Assembly: GCF_000027225.1 (NCBI RefSeq)
Contig: NC_013892.1
Span: 3,534,001-3,598,000, forward strand
Length of the DNA: 64,000 nt
Direction of reading: 5' to 3'
Source: Xenorhabdus bovienii SS-2004
GTDB taxonomy: Bacteria; Pseudomonadota; Gammaproteobacteria; Enterobacterales; Enterobacteriaceae
Shown: one piece after another, positions 48,857 through 59,279 of the stretch
Layout of the letters: every line of letters starts with the position of its first letter
How positions within the stretch are numbered: the first letter of the stretch is position 1
Notes under the pieces: generated by a model
Seen by the model: only the letters and a program-made list of their open reading frames with translations
Told to the model about the DNA's origin: nothing
The model's database searches: none
Position numbers and translations under genes: made by a program

Positions 48857-50453
48857 GGCGTCGGCCCGGTAAGCGTTCAAGCACACTGAACAAGATAAAA
48901 CAGAGAAGCAGCAGCAGGAATGCGGTGACTGCACCGTCTTGACTGCGATATGCCCCGATTTGCTGATAAAGATAGAAAGGCAAGGTGCGGAAATCTTCGT
49001 TGCCAAATAACGCGACAACGCCAAAATCCCCAATCGATAAAACACAGGAAAAAGCCAGTGCTTGAGCCAAAGGAATTTTCAGTGCCTTAAGTTCAATCCA
49101 GCGTAGTCGGTGAATCCCTTGAATATTAAGAGAACGGCACAGGGGATTGTAACGTTCCGCCAAATCACGCATTGGGTTATCCAATACTTTCAGAGCATAT
49201 GGGATCGCCATTAATCCATTGGTCAAGATAACTAATCCGTAAGGAGAATGTGGCAAGCCAACGGTGGTGTTCAGCAGAATAAAAAAGCCTGTCGCAAGAA
49301 CAATACCCGGCATGGCAAGGATTAATAAACCGCTGGTTTCCATTGCCTGTCCCCAGCGGGGAGAGTGGCGCAAGCGTAATTCACGGCTACTCCATAACAG
49401 CATTATAGTCAGCATGACACACAGCAAACCTGCTCCCAGAGCGATAACCGCTGAAGTCGTAAAGGCTTGCCACAAAGCTGGCTGGCGCAGAACATTAAGT
49501 ACAGCACCGTTCAGACCGTCCACAATGACTGCCAGTAATGGTGGGATCAAAAGTAGTAGTGCAATAATAATGAATAGCCCATCACAGCCTTTTTGCAGCC
49601 ATGAATCCTGCGGATTCCGCCATTTTTGCTGGTGACCGTAACCGACAACGAGTGTGCCTTTGAGTTTTTGGCTGACCAACACCAGACCAAGACAGCAAAA
49701 TAGTTGGATAAGCGCAAGCAGGGCAGCATGGCCGAGATCGTAGTCATAGTTGAGTGCCTGATAAATGGCTAGCTCTATGGTAGTTGCTGCGGGGCCACCT
49801 CCCAGTGCGAGCACGGTGGCAAAACTGGCAAAGCACAGCATGAATATCAGTGCACCGGTCGGCAGAATTTGGCGGCGCAGATAAGGCCATTCTACAAAAC
49901 GAAAATGTTGCCACTCATTCATGCCAAGCTGCGCTGCGAGTTGCCGCTGCTCTACCGCAATATTTTCCAGCGATTGGAGCAGTAACCGGACTGCCATTGG
50001 CATATTGAAAAAAATATGCGCCAGTAGAATCCCTTGCAGCCCGTAAGGCGTAAAACGGTATTCAATACCCATCCATTGGGAAATATTTGCCAACCAGCCG
50101 ACTCGGCCGTAAACGGTCAGTATGCCAAAGAGGGCAACCAAAACAGGGAGTACCAACGTCATGGCGCATAAGCGCAGAAACAGCATCCTGCCGGGAAAAC
50201 GACGGCGATAAAGCGCTCTGGCGAGGAAAATCGCTGGCGTCACCGATAACACGGCAGACAGAAAAGCCTGCCAAAAAGTGAATCGAATGACATGCCACAA
50301 GTAACTGTCACTTAAGAACCCTTGCCAGTGGTTTTCCGGCGCATTGAACCAAAGCGCTCCAAATGCTGACAGAGCAACCACAAGTAACAGGCCGGAGGCA
50401 ATCACCCCCGGCAATAACCAACCCGCAATTAACGGCTTACGGCGCTTTGCCAT
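48849..50453 (-). CDS. thiP: Thiamine ABC transporter permease
   Basis: ThiP is the inner-membrane channel, with two fused permease halves and about 12 hydrophobic segments in 534 residues. Each half carries the EAA-type cytoplasmic loop, for example [26 protein letters not shown] in the first and [22 protein letters not shown] in the second. I chose the ATG at 50453 ([17 protein letters not shown]), which matches E. coli; a GTG four codons upstream is also open. It overlaps the end of thiB by 25 bases, as in other enterobacteria. Confidence 0.96.
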   Translation of the reverse strand: MAKRRKPLIAGWLLPGVIASGLLLVVALSAFGALWFNAPENHWQGFLSDSYLWHVIRFTFWQAFLSAVLSVTPAIFLARALYRRRFPGRMLFLRLCAMTLVLPVLVALFGILTVYGRVGWLANISQWMGIEYRFTPYGLQGILLAHIFFNMPMAVRLLLQSLENIAVEQRQLAAQLGMNEWQHFRFVEWPYLRRQILPTGALIFMLCFASFATVLALGGGPAATTIELAIYQALNYDYDLGHAALLALIQLFCCLGLVLVSQKLKGTLVVGYGHQQKWRNPQDSWLQKGCDGLFIIIALLLLIPPLLAVIVDGLNGAVLNVLRQPALWQAFTTSAVIALGAGLLCVMLTIMLLWSSRELRLRHSPRWGQAMETSGLLILAMPGIVLATGFFILLNTTVGLPHSPYGLVILTNGLMAIPYALKVLDNPMRDLAERYNPLCRSLNIQGIHRLRWIELKALKIPLAQALAFSCVLSIGDFGVVALFGNEDFRTLPFYLYQQIGAYRSQDGAVTAFLLLLLCFILFSVLERLPGRRHD

Positions 50454-51442
50454 GTACGGATCCACTGATTACGATGTTTGGCCACATCATCTGCGCTGAA
50501 TTGCAGTGGTTTTGCGGGCACAGAAAGCTGCTTGAAAACCTCAGGCAGAGGAATGTCGATAACCGGATACATCCAGTTAGTCGTCGGAATTGCTTGCTGG
50601 AAGGCAGGTGAAATCATGAACTGCATGAATTTCTGCGCCAGTTTAGGTTGCTTACTTGAGACTAACTGAGCGGCGACTTCAATTTGCAGGTAATGGCCTT
50701 CGCTGAATATGGCAGCCGCATAGTTATCTTTTTTCTCTGACAGAATGTGATAGGCCGGTGATGTGGTATAGCTGAGTACCATATCTCCTTCACCTTTCAG
50801 GAACAATCCATAGGCTTCACTCCAGCCTTTGGTGACAGTCAGCGTTTTTTTGGCAACTTTCGGCCATTCCTGTACCGCTTTATCGCCATAAATATCCTGC
50901 ATCCAGAGTAACAGCCCCAGGCCAGGGGTGCTGGTGCGCGGATCTTGATAAATAATCTTCCAGTTCTGGTTACTGTTGATTAATTCATCCATACTTTTGG
51001 GAGGGTGAGGTAAGGTGTTCTTGTTGTAAACAAAGGCAAAGTAACCGTAATCGTAAGGAATGAAGGTTTTGCTGTTCCATGTGACAGGCAATTTCAGTTT
51101 TGAGGTATCAATATGGCTTGGTGTAAACAACCCTGTCTGCTGGGCAGCCTGAATCAAGTTGTTATCCAGCCCTAACACAATGTCTGCTGATGTCTTTTTG
51201 CCTTCCATTCTCACGCGGTTCAGCAGGGATACTCCATCTTCCAGGGCGACGAGTTTCAGTTCACAGTTACACTCTGCTTCAAAGGCTTTTTTAATGGCAG
51301 GTCCCGGCCCCCATTCAGAAGCAAATGAATCATAAGTGTAAACTGTCAGTGTAGGCTTAGTCTGTGCCGTTTGAGCAAAGACACATGCAGAAATCAATAG
51401 CGTACTGATTGTGATAAATCTGGAAAATAAGTTTTTAAACAC
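50429..51442 (-). CDS. thiB: Thiamine-binding periplasmic protein
   Basis: ThiB (TbpA) captures thiamine and its phosphates for ThiPQ. The 337 residues start at GTG (AGGAGA upstream) with a signal peptide cleaved near VFAQ. The mature protein reads LTVYTYDSFASEWGPGPAIKKAFEAEC and keeps ALEDGVSLLNRVRMEG, WSEAYGLFLKGEGDMVLSYTTSPAYH and PTTNWMYPV, all close to E. coli. It is the first gene of thiBPQ and is preceded by a TPP riboswitch. Confidence 0.96.
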   Translation of the reverse strand: MFKNLFSRFITISTLLISACVFAQTAQTKPTLTVYTYDSFASEWGPGPAIKKAFEAECNCELKLVALEDGVSLLNRVRMEGKKTSADIVLGLDNNLIQAAQQTGLFTPSHIDTSKLKLPVTWNSKTFIPYDYGYFAFVYNKNTLPHPPKSMDELINSNQNWKIIYQDPRTSTPGLGLLLWMQDIYGDKAVQEWPKVAKKTLTVTKGWSEAYGLFLKGEGDMVLSYTTSPAYHILSEKKDNYAAAIFSEGHYLQIEVAAQLVSSKQPKLAQKFMQFMISPAFQQAIPTTNWMYPVIDIPLPEVFKQLSVPAKPLQFSADDVAKHRNQWIRTWQSAVSR

Positions 51443-51524
51443 TTTGCTCTCCTGTTGTGATTAGCAGATAGATAAAGGATTTGAGAAAGTGCTAAATGGA
51501 AAATATTTTTATATCAATGATTAG

Positions 51525-51620
51525 CGTCTCAAAGTCCTACGTCGGTACTAGCCGGATCAGGTTCGACGGGTTTTTCTCAGCAATACGGTTTTACAACAGC
51601 AGCACCCCGTTGAGATGGCG
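51525..51620 (-). promoter_or_regulatory. TPP riboswitch (THI element) controlling thiBPQ
   Basis: On the minus strand the conserved pieces appear in order: ACGGGGTGC, then CTGAGA (complement at 51575-51580), ACCCGT, GAACCTGATCC (complement at 51554-51564), GGCTAGTACC and GACGTAGG. These are the hallmark of the TPP aptamer. It ends about 80 bases before the thiB start, the usual place for control of thiamine transport by TPP. Confidence 0.95.
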
Positions 51621-51735
51621 GTATTGTAGAGACTTCCGCTACGGCTGCAAAGTCCAATGATATAGGTTTACCGCTTGGGATGAGTGTGAAACAATTAGCT
51701 ATCTTTTCAAATTTGTTTTATCGAGAGGTAGTCTG

Positions 51736-52266
51736 GTGATTGATGATGATGGCTACCGCCCGAATGTAGGAATCGTAATTTGTAATCGCCAAGGGCAGGT
51801 CCTTTGGGCTCGCCGTTATGGGCAGCATTCCTGGCAGTTTCCTCAGGGGGGTATCAATCCAGGGGAATCACCAGAACAAGCGATGTATCGCGAGTTGTTC
51901 GAAGAAGTTGGTTTAAATCGCAAAGATGTACGGGTTCTCACATCTACCCGTAGCTGGCTGCGTTACAAATTACCCAAGCGTTTGGTGCGTTGGGATACAA
52001 AGCCCGTTTGTATTGGGCAGAAGCAGCGTTGGTTTTTATTACAGTTGCTTTGTAATGAAGCCGATATTAATGTGCAGCGCAGCAACGCACCCGAGTTTGA
52101 TGGTTGGCGTTGGGTCAGTTATTGGTATCCTGTCAGGCAGGTGGTTTCTTTTAAACGGGATGTTTATCGCCGCGTAATGAAAGAATTCTCTTCTATTGTG
52201 ATGCCAGTGCAGGAATCCGCTCCACAGCTACATTCACCTTATTTACATCGTCGCAGAAGAAGTTAG
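51736..52266 (+). CDS. rppH: RNA pyrophosphohydrolase RppH
   Basis: RppH removes pyrophosphate from 5' triphosphate mRNA ends and opens the way for RNase E decay. It starts at GTG with AGAGGTAG upstream, reading [21 protein letters not shown]; the E. coli gene also uses GTG. The Nudix box is [23 protein letters not shown] (positions 38-60). The ptsP gene follows 9 bases later. Confidence 0.97.
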   Translation: MIDDDGYRPNVGIVICNRQGQVLWARRYGQHSWQFPQGGINPGESPEQAMYRELFEEVGLNRKDVRVLTSTRSWLRYKLPKRLVRWDTKPVCIGQKQRWFLLQLLCNEADINVQRSNAPEFDGWRWVSYWYPVRQVVSFKRDVYRRVMKEFSSIVMPVQESAPQLHSPYLHRRRRS

Positions 52267-52275
52267 GTAACTGTT

Positions 52276-54522
52276 ATGCTCATGCGCTTACGGGAAATTG
52301 TCGAAAAGGTTGCCATGGCAGCTAATTTGTCTGAAGCGCTTGAACTATTGGTTAATGAAACCTGTCTGGCAATGAGCACGGATGTCTGTTCTATCTATCT
52401 GGCAGATCATCAGCGGCATTGCTATTACTTGATGGCTACCCGAGGCTTAAAGAAGCCAGAGGAACGAGCGATCAGCCTGGCCTTTGATGAAGGTGTCGTT
52501 GGTGTAGTCGGGCGTTTATCTGAATTAATCAACCTCGCCGATGTGCGAGATCACCCCAGTTTTAAATATATCCCCCAAGTAAAAGAAGAAGGTCTGCGGG
52601 CTTTTTTGGGCGTACCGATTGTTTATCGTCGTCAGTTGCAAGGTGTACTGGTTGTTCAACAAAATGAACGGCGGCTATTCGATGAAAGTGAAGAGTCTTT
52701 TATGGTCACGCTGGCCATGCAATTGGCGGTTATTCTCGCTCAGGCACAAACAAAAGGGCTATTTGGTCAGTATCGTCAGACACGCATTAAGGCGCTTGCC
52801 ATTTCCAGTGGTATCGTCATGGCTCAGGGTTGGCAAGATGGTTCTCAGCCATCACTTGAACAAGTTTTTGAAGCGTCCACGCTGGAATATCAGGCAGAAC
52901 GTTCTCGGCTGACCGAAGCCCTTGAGCAGGCAACCGCCGAATGTCGCCGTATCAGTAAGCGTTTTACCTCCAGCTCACAGAAAGAAAGTGCCGCTATTTT
53001 TGACCTCTATTCTCATTTGCTGAATGATCCCAAACTCAAGCAGGATCTGTTTTTTTCCGTCGATAACGGGTTTGTGGCGGAGTGGGCAGTTAAAAGCGTT
53101 GTCGAAAAATATGCCGAACAGTTTGCCAGCTTGCAAGATCCCTATATGCGGGAGAGAGCTTCTGATTTGCGGGCGCTTGGGCAGCGGGTATTGTTCCATC
53201 TGGATGGTTCTTTCACAGGTGATAGCGAATGGCCAGAGCGCTTTATTCTGGTTGCCGATGAACTCAGTGCCAATTTACTGGCTGAAATGCCGCAGGAACA
53301 ACTGGCTGGTGTGATTGTACGGGATGGTGCAACTCACTCTCATTCCGCAATACTGGTTCGGGCGATGGGAATACCGGCTATCATGGGAGCCGATATCCAG
53401 CCTGAATTACTGCATAATCGGATGCTAATCCTTGACGGTTATCGCGGCGAGTTTTTTGTTGAACCAGAACCACTGATTATTCAGGAATACCGACAGATTA
53501 TTGAAGAAGAGCAGGTTCTCAGCGAATTAGCCGAGGGGGAGCTGAAACAAAAAGCACAACTCAAAAATGGTGAAAGAGTGCTGGTGCAGCTCAACGCAGG
53601 ATTAAGCTTAAAATACGAGCAACAGATAGGTGGTAGTATTGATGGTATAGGCCTGTATCGTACTGAAATCCCTTTTATGCTGCACCGTGGTTTTCCATCA
53701 GAAGATGAGCAGAAAAACCGTTATCAAGAGATGTTGGCGCTTCTCCCAGATAAACCGGTGGTACTACGAACATTGGATATTGGTGCCGATAAACAACTGC
53801 CTTATATGCCCATCAGTGAAGAAAACCCCTGTCTTGGCTGGCGAGGAATTCGTATCACGCTGGATCAGCCGGAAATATTCCTGATTCAGCTCAGAGCGAT
53901 GTTGAAAGCCAATGTGCTGATTGGTAACCTGAAAATATTGCTGCCGATGATCACCAGTATCGAAGAAATTGATGAAGCCAGAAAGTTGATCGATAGGGCG
54001 AAAGCTGAAGTTGAACAGACAATCGGCAGTACGATTACCATGCCCCAGATTGGCATTATGGTTGAAGTACCCTCCACCATTTTCTTGTTGCCGCAGTTGA
54101 AGAAACGGATTAATTTTATCTCTATTGGCACGAATGACTTAACCCAGTACCTGCTTGCAGTGGATCGCAATAATACACACGTTGCCGCTTTGTATGACAA
54201 TTTGCACCCTGCGGTCATTAAGGCCTTGAAACTGGCTTTTGATGAGAGCCAGCGTGTTGGTCTTCCCGTGAGTATATGTGGAGAAATGGCGGGTTTGCCG
54301 ATGGGAGCGTTAATCTTAATTGGCCTTGGTTACCGTAGCCTGAGCATGAGTGGCCGAAGCGTTCCACGCATAAAATATTTACTGCGTCATTTGGATACCA
54401 ACGATCTTGAGCTGCTTATCAAAGAAATATTGAAAGCAGAAACCAGCCGGCAGGTGAAAGCCCTGTCTACTGAGTTTATGGAGGCCAATGGTCTCGGTGG
54501 TTTGGTGCGGGGGGGGATTTAG
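52276..54522 (+). CDS. ptsP: Phosphoenolpyruvate-protein phosphotransferase PtsP (enzyme I-Ntr)
   Basis: PtsP starts the nitrogen-related PTS chain (PtsP to NPr to PtsN), which senses glutamine and 2-oxoglutarate. The 748 residues comprise an N-terminal GAF domain (about 1-165, ALELLVNETCLAMSTDVCSIYL), then an enzyme I part. That part has the phospho-His in DGATHSHSAILVRAMGIPAIMG, the PEP-binding GIGLYRTEIPFM and RTLDIGADKQLPY, and SICGEMAG near the C-terminus. As in E. coli it follows rppH directly. Confidence 0.96.
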   Translation: MLMRLREIVEKVAMAANLSEALELLVNETCLAMSTDVCSIYLADHQRHCYYLMATRGLKKPEERAISLAFDEGVVGVVGRLSELINLADVRDHPSFKYIPQVKEEGLRAFLGVPIVYRRQLQGVLVVQQNERRLFDESEESFMVTLAMQLAVILAQAQTKGLFGQYRQTRIKALAISSGIVMAQGWQDGSQPSLEQVFEASTLEYQAERSRLTEALEQATAECRRISKRFTSSSQKESAAIFDLYSHLLNDPKLKQDLFFSVDNGFVAEWAVKSVVEKYAEQFASLQDPYMRERASDLRALGQRVLFHLDGSFTGDSEWPERFILVADELSANLLAEMPQEQLAGVIVRDGATHSHSAILVRAMGIPAIMGADIQPELLHNRMLILDGYRGEFFVEPEPLIIQEYRQIIEEEQVLSELAEGELKQKAQLKNGERVLVQLNAGLSLKYEQQIGGSIDGIGLYRTEIPFMLHRGFPSEDEQKNRYQEMLALLPDKPVVLRTLDIGADKQLPYMPISEENPCLGWRGIRITLDQPEIFLIQLRAMLKANVLIGNLKILLPMITSIEEIDEARKLIDRAKAEVEQTIGSTITMPQIGIMVEVPSTIFLLPQLKKRINFISIGTNDLTQYLLAVDRNNTHVAALYDNLHPAVIKALKLAFDESQRVGLPVSICGEMAGLPMGALILIGLGYRSLSMSGRSVPRIKYLLRHLDTNDLELLIKEILKAETSRQVKALSTEFMEANGLGGLVRGGI

Positions 54523-54663
54523 CTTATCTTGCGTAAATACTGCTCCCGTCTGAAGCAGGACGGCTCTTAATCCATTTTACTGCCTATGCTATTATTTGCG
54601 ATTATTTGTCTTAAGACATACACATAATATTCATTCACATAACATTACTTTTAGTGGGGAACG

Positions 54664-55542
54664 ATGAGCACTAGCTATCTGGCATTTCCTAATATTGACC
54701 CTGTCATATTCTCAATCGGGCCTGTGTCCCTCCACTGGTACGGTTTTATGTATCTGGTTGGTTTTGTTTTTGCCATGTGGCTGGCAAATCGACGTGCAGC
54801 AAAACCAAACAGTGGCTGGAATAAAAATGAAGTAGAGAGCTTGCTTTATACAGGGTTTGTCGGGGTGTTCGTCGGTGGACGCCTCGGCTATGTTCTGTTC
54901 TACAATCTCCCAATGTTCCTTGATAATCCGTTGTATCTGTTCAAGGTCTGGGATGGAGGCATGTCTTTCCACGGTGGTCTGGTCGGGGTTATATGTGCCA
55001 TGTTGTGGTTCGCCCGCCGTACTAAACGTCACTTTCTACAGGTTTCTGATTTCGTCGCTCCATTGGTTCCCTTTGGTTTGGGGATGGGACGTATCGGTAA
55101 CTTTATCAATGGTGAATTGTGGGGGCGTGTTACGCTTGATACACCGTGGGCGATCTTGTTCCCGAGTTCTCGCAGCGAAGATATCGCGCTCGCGACAACC
55201 GATCCTTCTCTATGGCCGATTCTGGAAAAGTATGGTGTCCTGCCTCGCCATCCATCACAACTGTATGAAATGGTGCTGGAAGGGATAGTGCTGTTTATCA
55301 TTCTTAATTTATTTATCCGTAAACCCCGTCCGATGGGAAGTATTTCAGGCCTGTTCCTGATTGGTTACGGAGCCTTCCGCATCATCGTCGAATTTTTCCG
55401 CCAACCTGATGCACAGCTCGGGTTGTTTGAGGGGATCAGTATGGGGCAGATCCTTTCCATTCCAATGATTTTAGTAGGAATTTTAATGATAATCTGGGCT
55501 TATAAATGCCAGCGCAATAACAAGATACAAGAGGCAAAATGA
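54664..55542 (+). CDS. lgt: Prolipoprotein diacylglyceryl transferase
   Basis: Lgt attaches diacylglycerol to the lipobox cysteine of prolipoproteins in the inner membrane. The 292 residues have about seven membrane segments. Essential motifs are [14 protein letters not shown], the [11 protein letters not shown] loop, MSFHGGLVG (active His), and the Lgt signature [24 protein letters not shown] precedes the start. The stop overlaps the thyA start (ATGA), so translation is coupled. Confidence 0.97.
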   Translation: MSTSYLAFPNIDPVIFSIGPVSLHWYGFMYLVGFVFAMWLANRRAAKPNSGWNKNEVESLLYTGFVGVFVGGRLGYVLFYNLPMFLDNPLYLFKVWDGGMSFHGGLVGVICAMLWFARRTKRHFLQVSDFVAPLVPFGLGMGRIGNFINGELWGRVTLDTPWAILFPSSRSEDIALATTDPSLWPILEKYGVLPRHPSQLYEMVLEGIVLFIILNLFIRKPRPMGSISGLFLIGYGAFRIIVEFFRQPDAQLGLFEGISMGQILSIPMILVGILMIIWAYKCQRNNKIQEAK

Positions 55543-56333
55543 AACAGTATCTGGATTTAATGAAAAAAGTGCTTGAAGACGGCACGGCAAAAGATGACCG
55601 TACAGGTACGGGAACACTCTCGATATTTGGTCATCAGATGCGTTTCAATTTGCAAGATGGTTTCCCATTGGTGACAACCAAACGCTGTCATATTCGCTCC
55701 ATCATCCATGAACTACTGTGGTTCCTGAATGGTGATACCAATACCCAATATCTGCGTGATAATAATGTGACTATCTGGGATGAATGGGCGGACGAAAATG
55801 GCGATCTGGGGCCAGTTTATGGCAAACAATGGCGTGCCTGGAGCTCTGCGGATGGCCGTCAAATCGATCAATTGGCAAAAGTCCTTGAACAGTTGAAAAG
55901 TGACCCTGATTCGCGTCGGATTATTGTTTCTGCATGGAACGTCGGGGAGCTGGATAAAATGGCATTAGCGCCCTGCCATGCTTTTTTCCAGTTCTACGTA
56001 GCGGAGGGGAAACTGTCCTGCCAGCTTTACCAGCGTTCCTGTGACGTCTTTCTAGGGTTGCCATTCAACATTGCAAGTTATGCTTTACTGGTTCATATGC
56101 TGGCTCAGCAATGTGATCTGGAAGTGGGCGATTTTGTCTGGACAGGCGGTGATACCCATCTTTACAGCAACCACTTAGAACAGACCAAACTTCAGTTGAG
56201 TCGTGAACCACGAACGTTACCTAAGTTGATCATCAAACGCAAGCCAGCGTCATTATTTGATTATCGGTTCGAAGACTTTGAGATTGTGGATTATGATCCG
56301 CATCCGGGTATTAAAGCCCCAGTCGCGATTTAA
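55539..56333 (+). CDS. thyA: Thymidylate synthase
   Basis: ThyA methylates dUMP to dTMP with methylene-THF. The 264 residues match E. coli in length. The catalytic Cys is in [12 protein letters not shown]; other motifs are [56 protein letters not shown] and [10 protein letters not shown]. It overlaps lgt by four bases and is followed by a terminator. Confidence 0.98.
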   Translation: MKQYLDLMKKVLEDGTAKDDRTGTGTLSIFGHQMRFNLQDGFPLVTTKRCHIRSIIHELLWFLNGDTNTQYLRDNNVTIWDEWADENGDLGPVYGKQWRAWSSADGRQIDQLAKVLEQLKSDPDSRRIIVSAWNVGELDKMALAPCHAFFQFYVAEGKLSCQLYQRSCDVFLGLPFNIASYALLVHMLAQQCDLEVGDFVWTGGDTHLYSNHLEQTKLQLSREPRTLPKLIIKRKPASLFDYRFEDFEIVDYDPHPGIKAPVAI

Positions 56334-56377
56334 ACCTATACTCAACTCAAAAGATGAAGGGTATCTACCAAATTGTT

Positions 56378-56405
56378 AAAGAGCGGGTTCAGCCTGCTCT
56401 TTTTA
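56378..56405 (+). terminator. Rho-independent terminator of lgt-thyA
   Basis: A ten-base stem AAAGAGCGGG / CCTGCTCTTT with one G-U pair and a five-base loop is followed by TTT. Confidence 0.85.
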
Positions 56406-56481
56406 CATTTATCGGCGGTTGTTCTCAATATAAAAAATAGCGACTTACTATTTCTGCGTACCGCTCCGCAAATAAAATGTA

Positions 56482-57584
56482 TACGCAATTAACTTGAAGA
56501 TGCGGGTTTTAAAATCTGGAAGTTATCAGTCAACCGAGTGGTGAGTTCTTTCGCTTTTTCTGGCAATGTGACATGAAAAAAGTGGCGCAGCGTTTCACGG
56601 AATGTTTTGGTATCCGGAAAATAGACATTGTTTCGTACCTGCTCATTCACATACTTCCATAATCGCTCAATCGGGTTGAGATTAGGGCTGTAAGGCGGCA
56701 GGTAGTGCAACTCAATATTCAAAACCTCGGCAAAAAATTGGACGACTCCGGAACGGTGATAACCCGCACCATCCAGAATAATGTGGATTTTTTGCGAAAG
56801 TGGATAGGTTTCCCGGATTGAGCCGAAAAAAAGGACGACATTTTTCGCGTTAATCGTCGGATATTCACGAACAATAGTCTCTTCAATCCGTTGTAAATTA
56901 AGGGCACCCATGATGTTGAGTCGAGTACGACTGCCTGTGGTTTCAACCACTTTGACGTGCTTCCGCCCGCTCTTCATCCAGCCATAACTTAATTTTGTGG
57001 ACAGGGTCGGGTGAACCGCATCAATAAATAAAATAGGCGCATTCTGGCCACATTCTTCTTTCAGCGCGTTGTAGGTTTCAATAAACTGTTGCTGTTTATC
57101 CGCATCAAATTTATGCGGAGCACCCATTGGCTTCTTGTAGCTGAAACCTTGACGGTGAAGCCATTTCGTCATTCCTGCGACAGTGAAAGTCACCTGCCAT
57201 CGTGCCCGAACATAGGCCACAATTTGTGCGGTAGTGTGCATCAAATTTGCCATCAGATACTCAACTAATTCTGTTGTTTGTTCGGCAGACAAACGGCTTT
57301 CAGAGCCCCCATTTTCAGGGGCGAGTTTTTCCTCAGAGAAGTAATCTTTCAGATGGCGGCTCACCGTACTTTCATGGATCCGCAAAGCCTGAGCAATCAT
57401 CTGGGCAGTCCAGCCTTCTGAGGCCAAAAGCACGGCCTTGATGCGGTCACGTACTCGTCCATCGCGAGTCGTATCATGCATCAATTCGAGGGCGTCTTTT
57501 TGGGCATCTGTTAGATTAATTTTCATGGGCGCAATCATGATCTGATACAAATGAAAAATCAAGCATCTTCAATGACGACGGGTA
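56482..57584. mobile_element. IS630-family insertion sequence between thyA and ppdA
   Basis: A single DDE transposase gene is bounded by partial inverted repeats. The left end reads TATAC-N9-TTGAAGATGC (56480-56503) and the right end is the complement GCATCTTCAA-N9-GTATA (57563-57586). The nine middle bases are not conserved. If the outer TA on each side is the target duplication that IS630/Tc1-like elements make, the element is 1103 bp, the normal size. Exact ends are inferred. It lies after the thyA terminator, so it breaks no gene. Confidence 0.75.
56489..57526 (-). CDS. IS630-family transposase
   Basis: The product (345 residues from the ATG at 57526) begins with a helix-turn-helix part (VRDRIKAVLLASEGWTAQMIAQALRIHESTVSRHL). 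It continues with the DDE catalytic domain: first Asp in LFIDAVHPT, second Asp in HIILDGAGYHRS, and Glu in PNLNPIERLWKYV. The spacing of 34 residues between the last two is the D34E pattern of IS630. The frame is open to 57562, with another ATG at 57538 (MIAPMKINL). It appears complete and undisrupted, so the element may still be active. Confidence 0.92.
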   Translation of the reverse strand: MKINLTDAQKDALELMHDTTRDGRVRDRIKAVLLASEGWTAQMIAQALRIHESTVSRHLKDYFSEEKLAPENGGSESRLSAEQTTELVEYLMANLMHTTAQIVAYVRARWQVTFTVAGMTKWLHRQGFSYKKPMGAPHKFDADKQQQFIETYNALKEECGQNAPILFIDAVHPTLSTKLSYGWMKSGRKHVKVVETTGSRTRLNIMGALNLQRIEETIVREYPTINAKNVVLFFGSIRETYPLSQKIHIILDGAGYHRSGVVQFFAEVLNIELHYLPPYSPNLNPIERLWKYVNEQVRNNVYFPDTKTFRETLRHFFHVTLPEKAKELTTRLTDNFQILKPASSS

Positions 57585-57710
57585 TAAACGTCATTTCATC
57601 GCTATATTTCCCTCGAAGCGCTTCGCATAAATCAATTAACCGCCTTTTTATCTCCCCATGAATCAAAGATATTCAGTTGCAGGAACACACACCAATACGG
57701 CAATAAGACA

Positions 57711-58226
57711 ATGACAACAAAGAATGGAGGAAGTATTAATGGACAGTCTGGATTTACACTACTGGAATTACTGATAGCTATGGCCTTAATTTCAATTAGC
57801 CTATCATGGGGGTTATATCATTGGGGGCAATATCAAAACCGCCTGCGTTTACAGTCAGCAGTACAGAATGTATTGTCTTTTATGGAAAGGCAACAAGGGT
57901 TGGCAAATTATATGAATCAGGAGCGTACATTGTGGCTGGTAATAGGGCAAACGTGGTGTCTGATTTCTTCGGTATCCAGGATATCTGATTGCCGCGAGGG
58001 GGAGGGAGAGCGAGTCAACTCACCTTATGACGATGTATTTTTGGCATCAGCAACCAGTGATCGCGTTGATTTTTATGGTGTCAGAAACACCGCTATGCCA
58101 GCCAGTTTTGTGCTGGCAAATTCAGCAGGAGAGATTAGCGTCGTGATTTCAGGACGTGGAAGAATCAGAACATGCAGCAATAATATTAGCCAACTTCCTA
58201 ATTGTGAGGGAATAAAAGGTTCATGA
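57711..58226 (+). CDS. ppdA: Prepilin peptidase-dependent protein PpdA (minor pseudopilin)
   Basis: The 171-residue protein has a type IV prepilin leader cut before the methylated Phe in GQSGFTLLELLIAMALI, with Glu at +5, then one hydrophobic helix and a globular part with Cys pairs. In E. coli, PpdA, PpdB, YgdB and PpdC are the minor pseudopilins that prime type II secretion or type IV pilus assembly. It is the first of four coupled genes; its stop overlaps the ppdB start by four bases. No major pilin or assembly genes are in this window. Confidence 0.9.
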   Translation: MTTKNGGSINGQSGFTLLELLIAMALISISLSWGLYHWGQYQNRLRLQSAVQNVLSFMERQQGLANYMNQERTLWLVIGQTWCLISSVSRISDCREGEGERVNSPYDDVFLASATSDRVDFYGVRNTAMPASFVLANSAGEISVVISGRGRIRTCSNNISQLPNCEGIKGS

Positions 58227-58834
58227 CATTGGTTATACCCCTTTTAAAGAGAAAACAGACCGGATTCTCCTTACTTGAAGTCATGGTTGCCATGTTGATC
58301 AGTAGTGTGATTTTTATCGCCATGACAAAAACTTATCCGGTTTTATCAGGTCAGATCCTCGAACTATACCGGAAATATCGCCTCCATTATCTGGTAAATA
58401 GAACTATTTATATGATGGAAAAAGATCTCAGGCGTGCGGGTTATTGTCGGGACAGAAAACAATGTGAAGGTGAGCCATTACTGATTAACAATAAAAATAC
58501 AGAAGCTGCTGATTCCTGTTTTATTGTTGCTTTTGACCTTAATTTAAATAACCAATGGGAAAAACCCGATCATATTGAATCGGAGTTTTTTGGTTATCGA
58601 TTAAATAATCATGCCCTCGAATGGAAAAGAGGCGTGGAGAATTGTCAGGGAAATGGTTGGGAAAGATTGTTTGATCCAACGGAGGTTATGGTTGATATTT
58701 TTCACCTTGAAAAATTACAGGCAAAAAATGGGCTGACTTTTATTACGTTGTCCATTAATACCCGCTGGCTTAAATCTCCGTCCATTATATATCGTCACCA
58801 AATGACAGTTCGCCTACGTAATATAAGGAAATAA
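58223..58834 (+). CDS. ppdB: Prepilin peptidase-dependent protein PpdB (minor pseudopilin)
   Basis: A 203-residue prepilin-like protein with the cleavage and methylation motif KQTGFSLLEVMVAMLISSVIF, Glu at +5. Its soluble domain has YMMEKDLRRAGYC, a pattern typical of the PilW/PulJ-like minor pilins. It starts inside the ppdA stop (ATGA). Confidence 0.88.
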   Translation: MTLVIPLLKRKQTGFSLLEVMVAMLISSVIFIAMTKTYPVLSGQILELYRKYRLHYLVNRTIYMMEKDLRRAGYCRDRKQCEGEPLLINNKNTEAADSCFIVAFDLNLNNQWEKPDHIESEFFGYRLNNHALEWKRGVENCQGNGWERLFDPTEVMVDIFHLEKLQAKNGLTFITLSINTRWLKSPSIIYRHQMTVRLRNIRK

Positions 58835-58838
58835 TCGG

Positions 58839-59279
58839 GTGGATGGGCAGCGGGGCAATATTTTGCTGGTATCGATACTCATGTTAATGGCACTGAGCTT
58901 AATGATGTTGAAAGCACTCCATTATCAACAAGAGAGTGCCATGCTCATGATGATGGATGAGAAAAAGTACCTGAACGCTTTTCAGCGGGCAGAATCATCG
59001 CTGGAATGGGGAAAGGTGCAGTCATGGCAATTTAATATGCAGGAAAAGGAAAACTGGTTTTGCCAGCAACAGCCGGAATTTCATTTGCAAAGCTGCCTTA
59101 AACACTATGCGGATAATCTTTTTCTATTAAAGGGGGTGGCTCAGTTCGCGTCAGGGGAAACTCTTGAACTTTATCAATGGATGAAACAGATGAAAAAAGC
59201 AAATAGAGATACACTTATTCCTATTGAAAGTGGTTGGCTGGATTTCTGCCCTGTTCCGCAGGCTGAATTTTGTTTATGA
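58839..59279 (+). CDS. ygdB: YgdB family minor pseudopilin-associated protein
   Basis: The 146-residue product starts at GTG after GGAAATAATC, directly with a short basic stretch and hydrophobic helix (GQRGNILLVSILMLMALSLMMLKAL). It lacks the GFTLLE-type motif, as PilX/PulK-like minor pilins often do. The next part, AFQRAESSLEWGKVQSW, fits the AExxL-type pattern of that family. Four Cys in the second half may form disulfides. Between ppdB and ppdC as in E. coli. Confidence 0.82.
   Translation: MDGQRGNILLVSILMLMALSLMMLKALHYQQESAMLMMMDEKKYLNAFQRAESSLEWGKVQSWQFNMQEKENWFCQQQPEFHLQSCLKHYADNLFLLKGVAQFASGETLELYQWMKQMKKANRDTLIPIESGWLDFCPVPQAEFCL

Noticed and set aside
48857..49045. 63-residue N-terminal extension of thiQ
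   Set aside because: It lies inside thiP and has no ABC-protein homology; the ATG at 48856 matches the family start.
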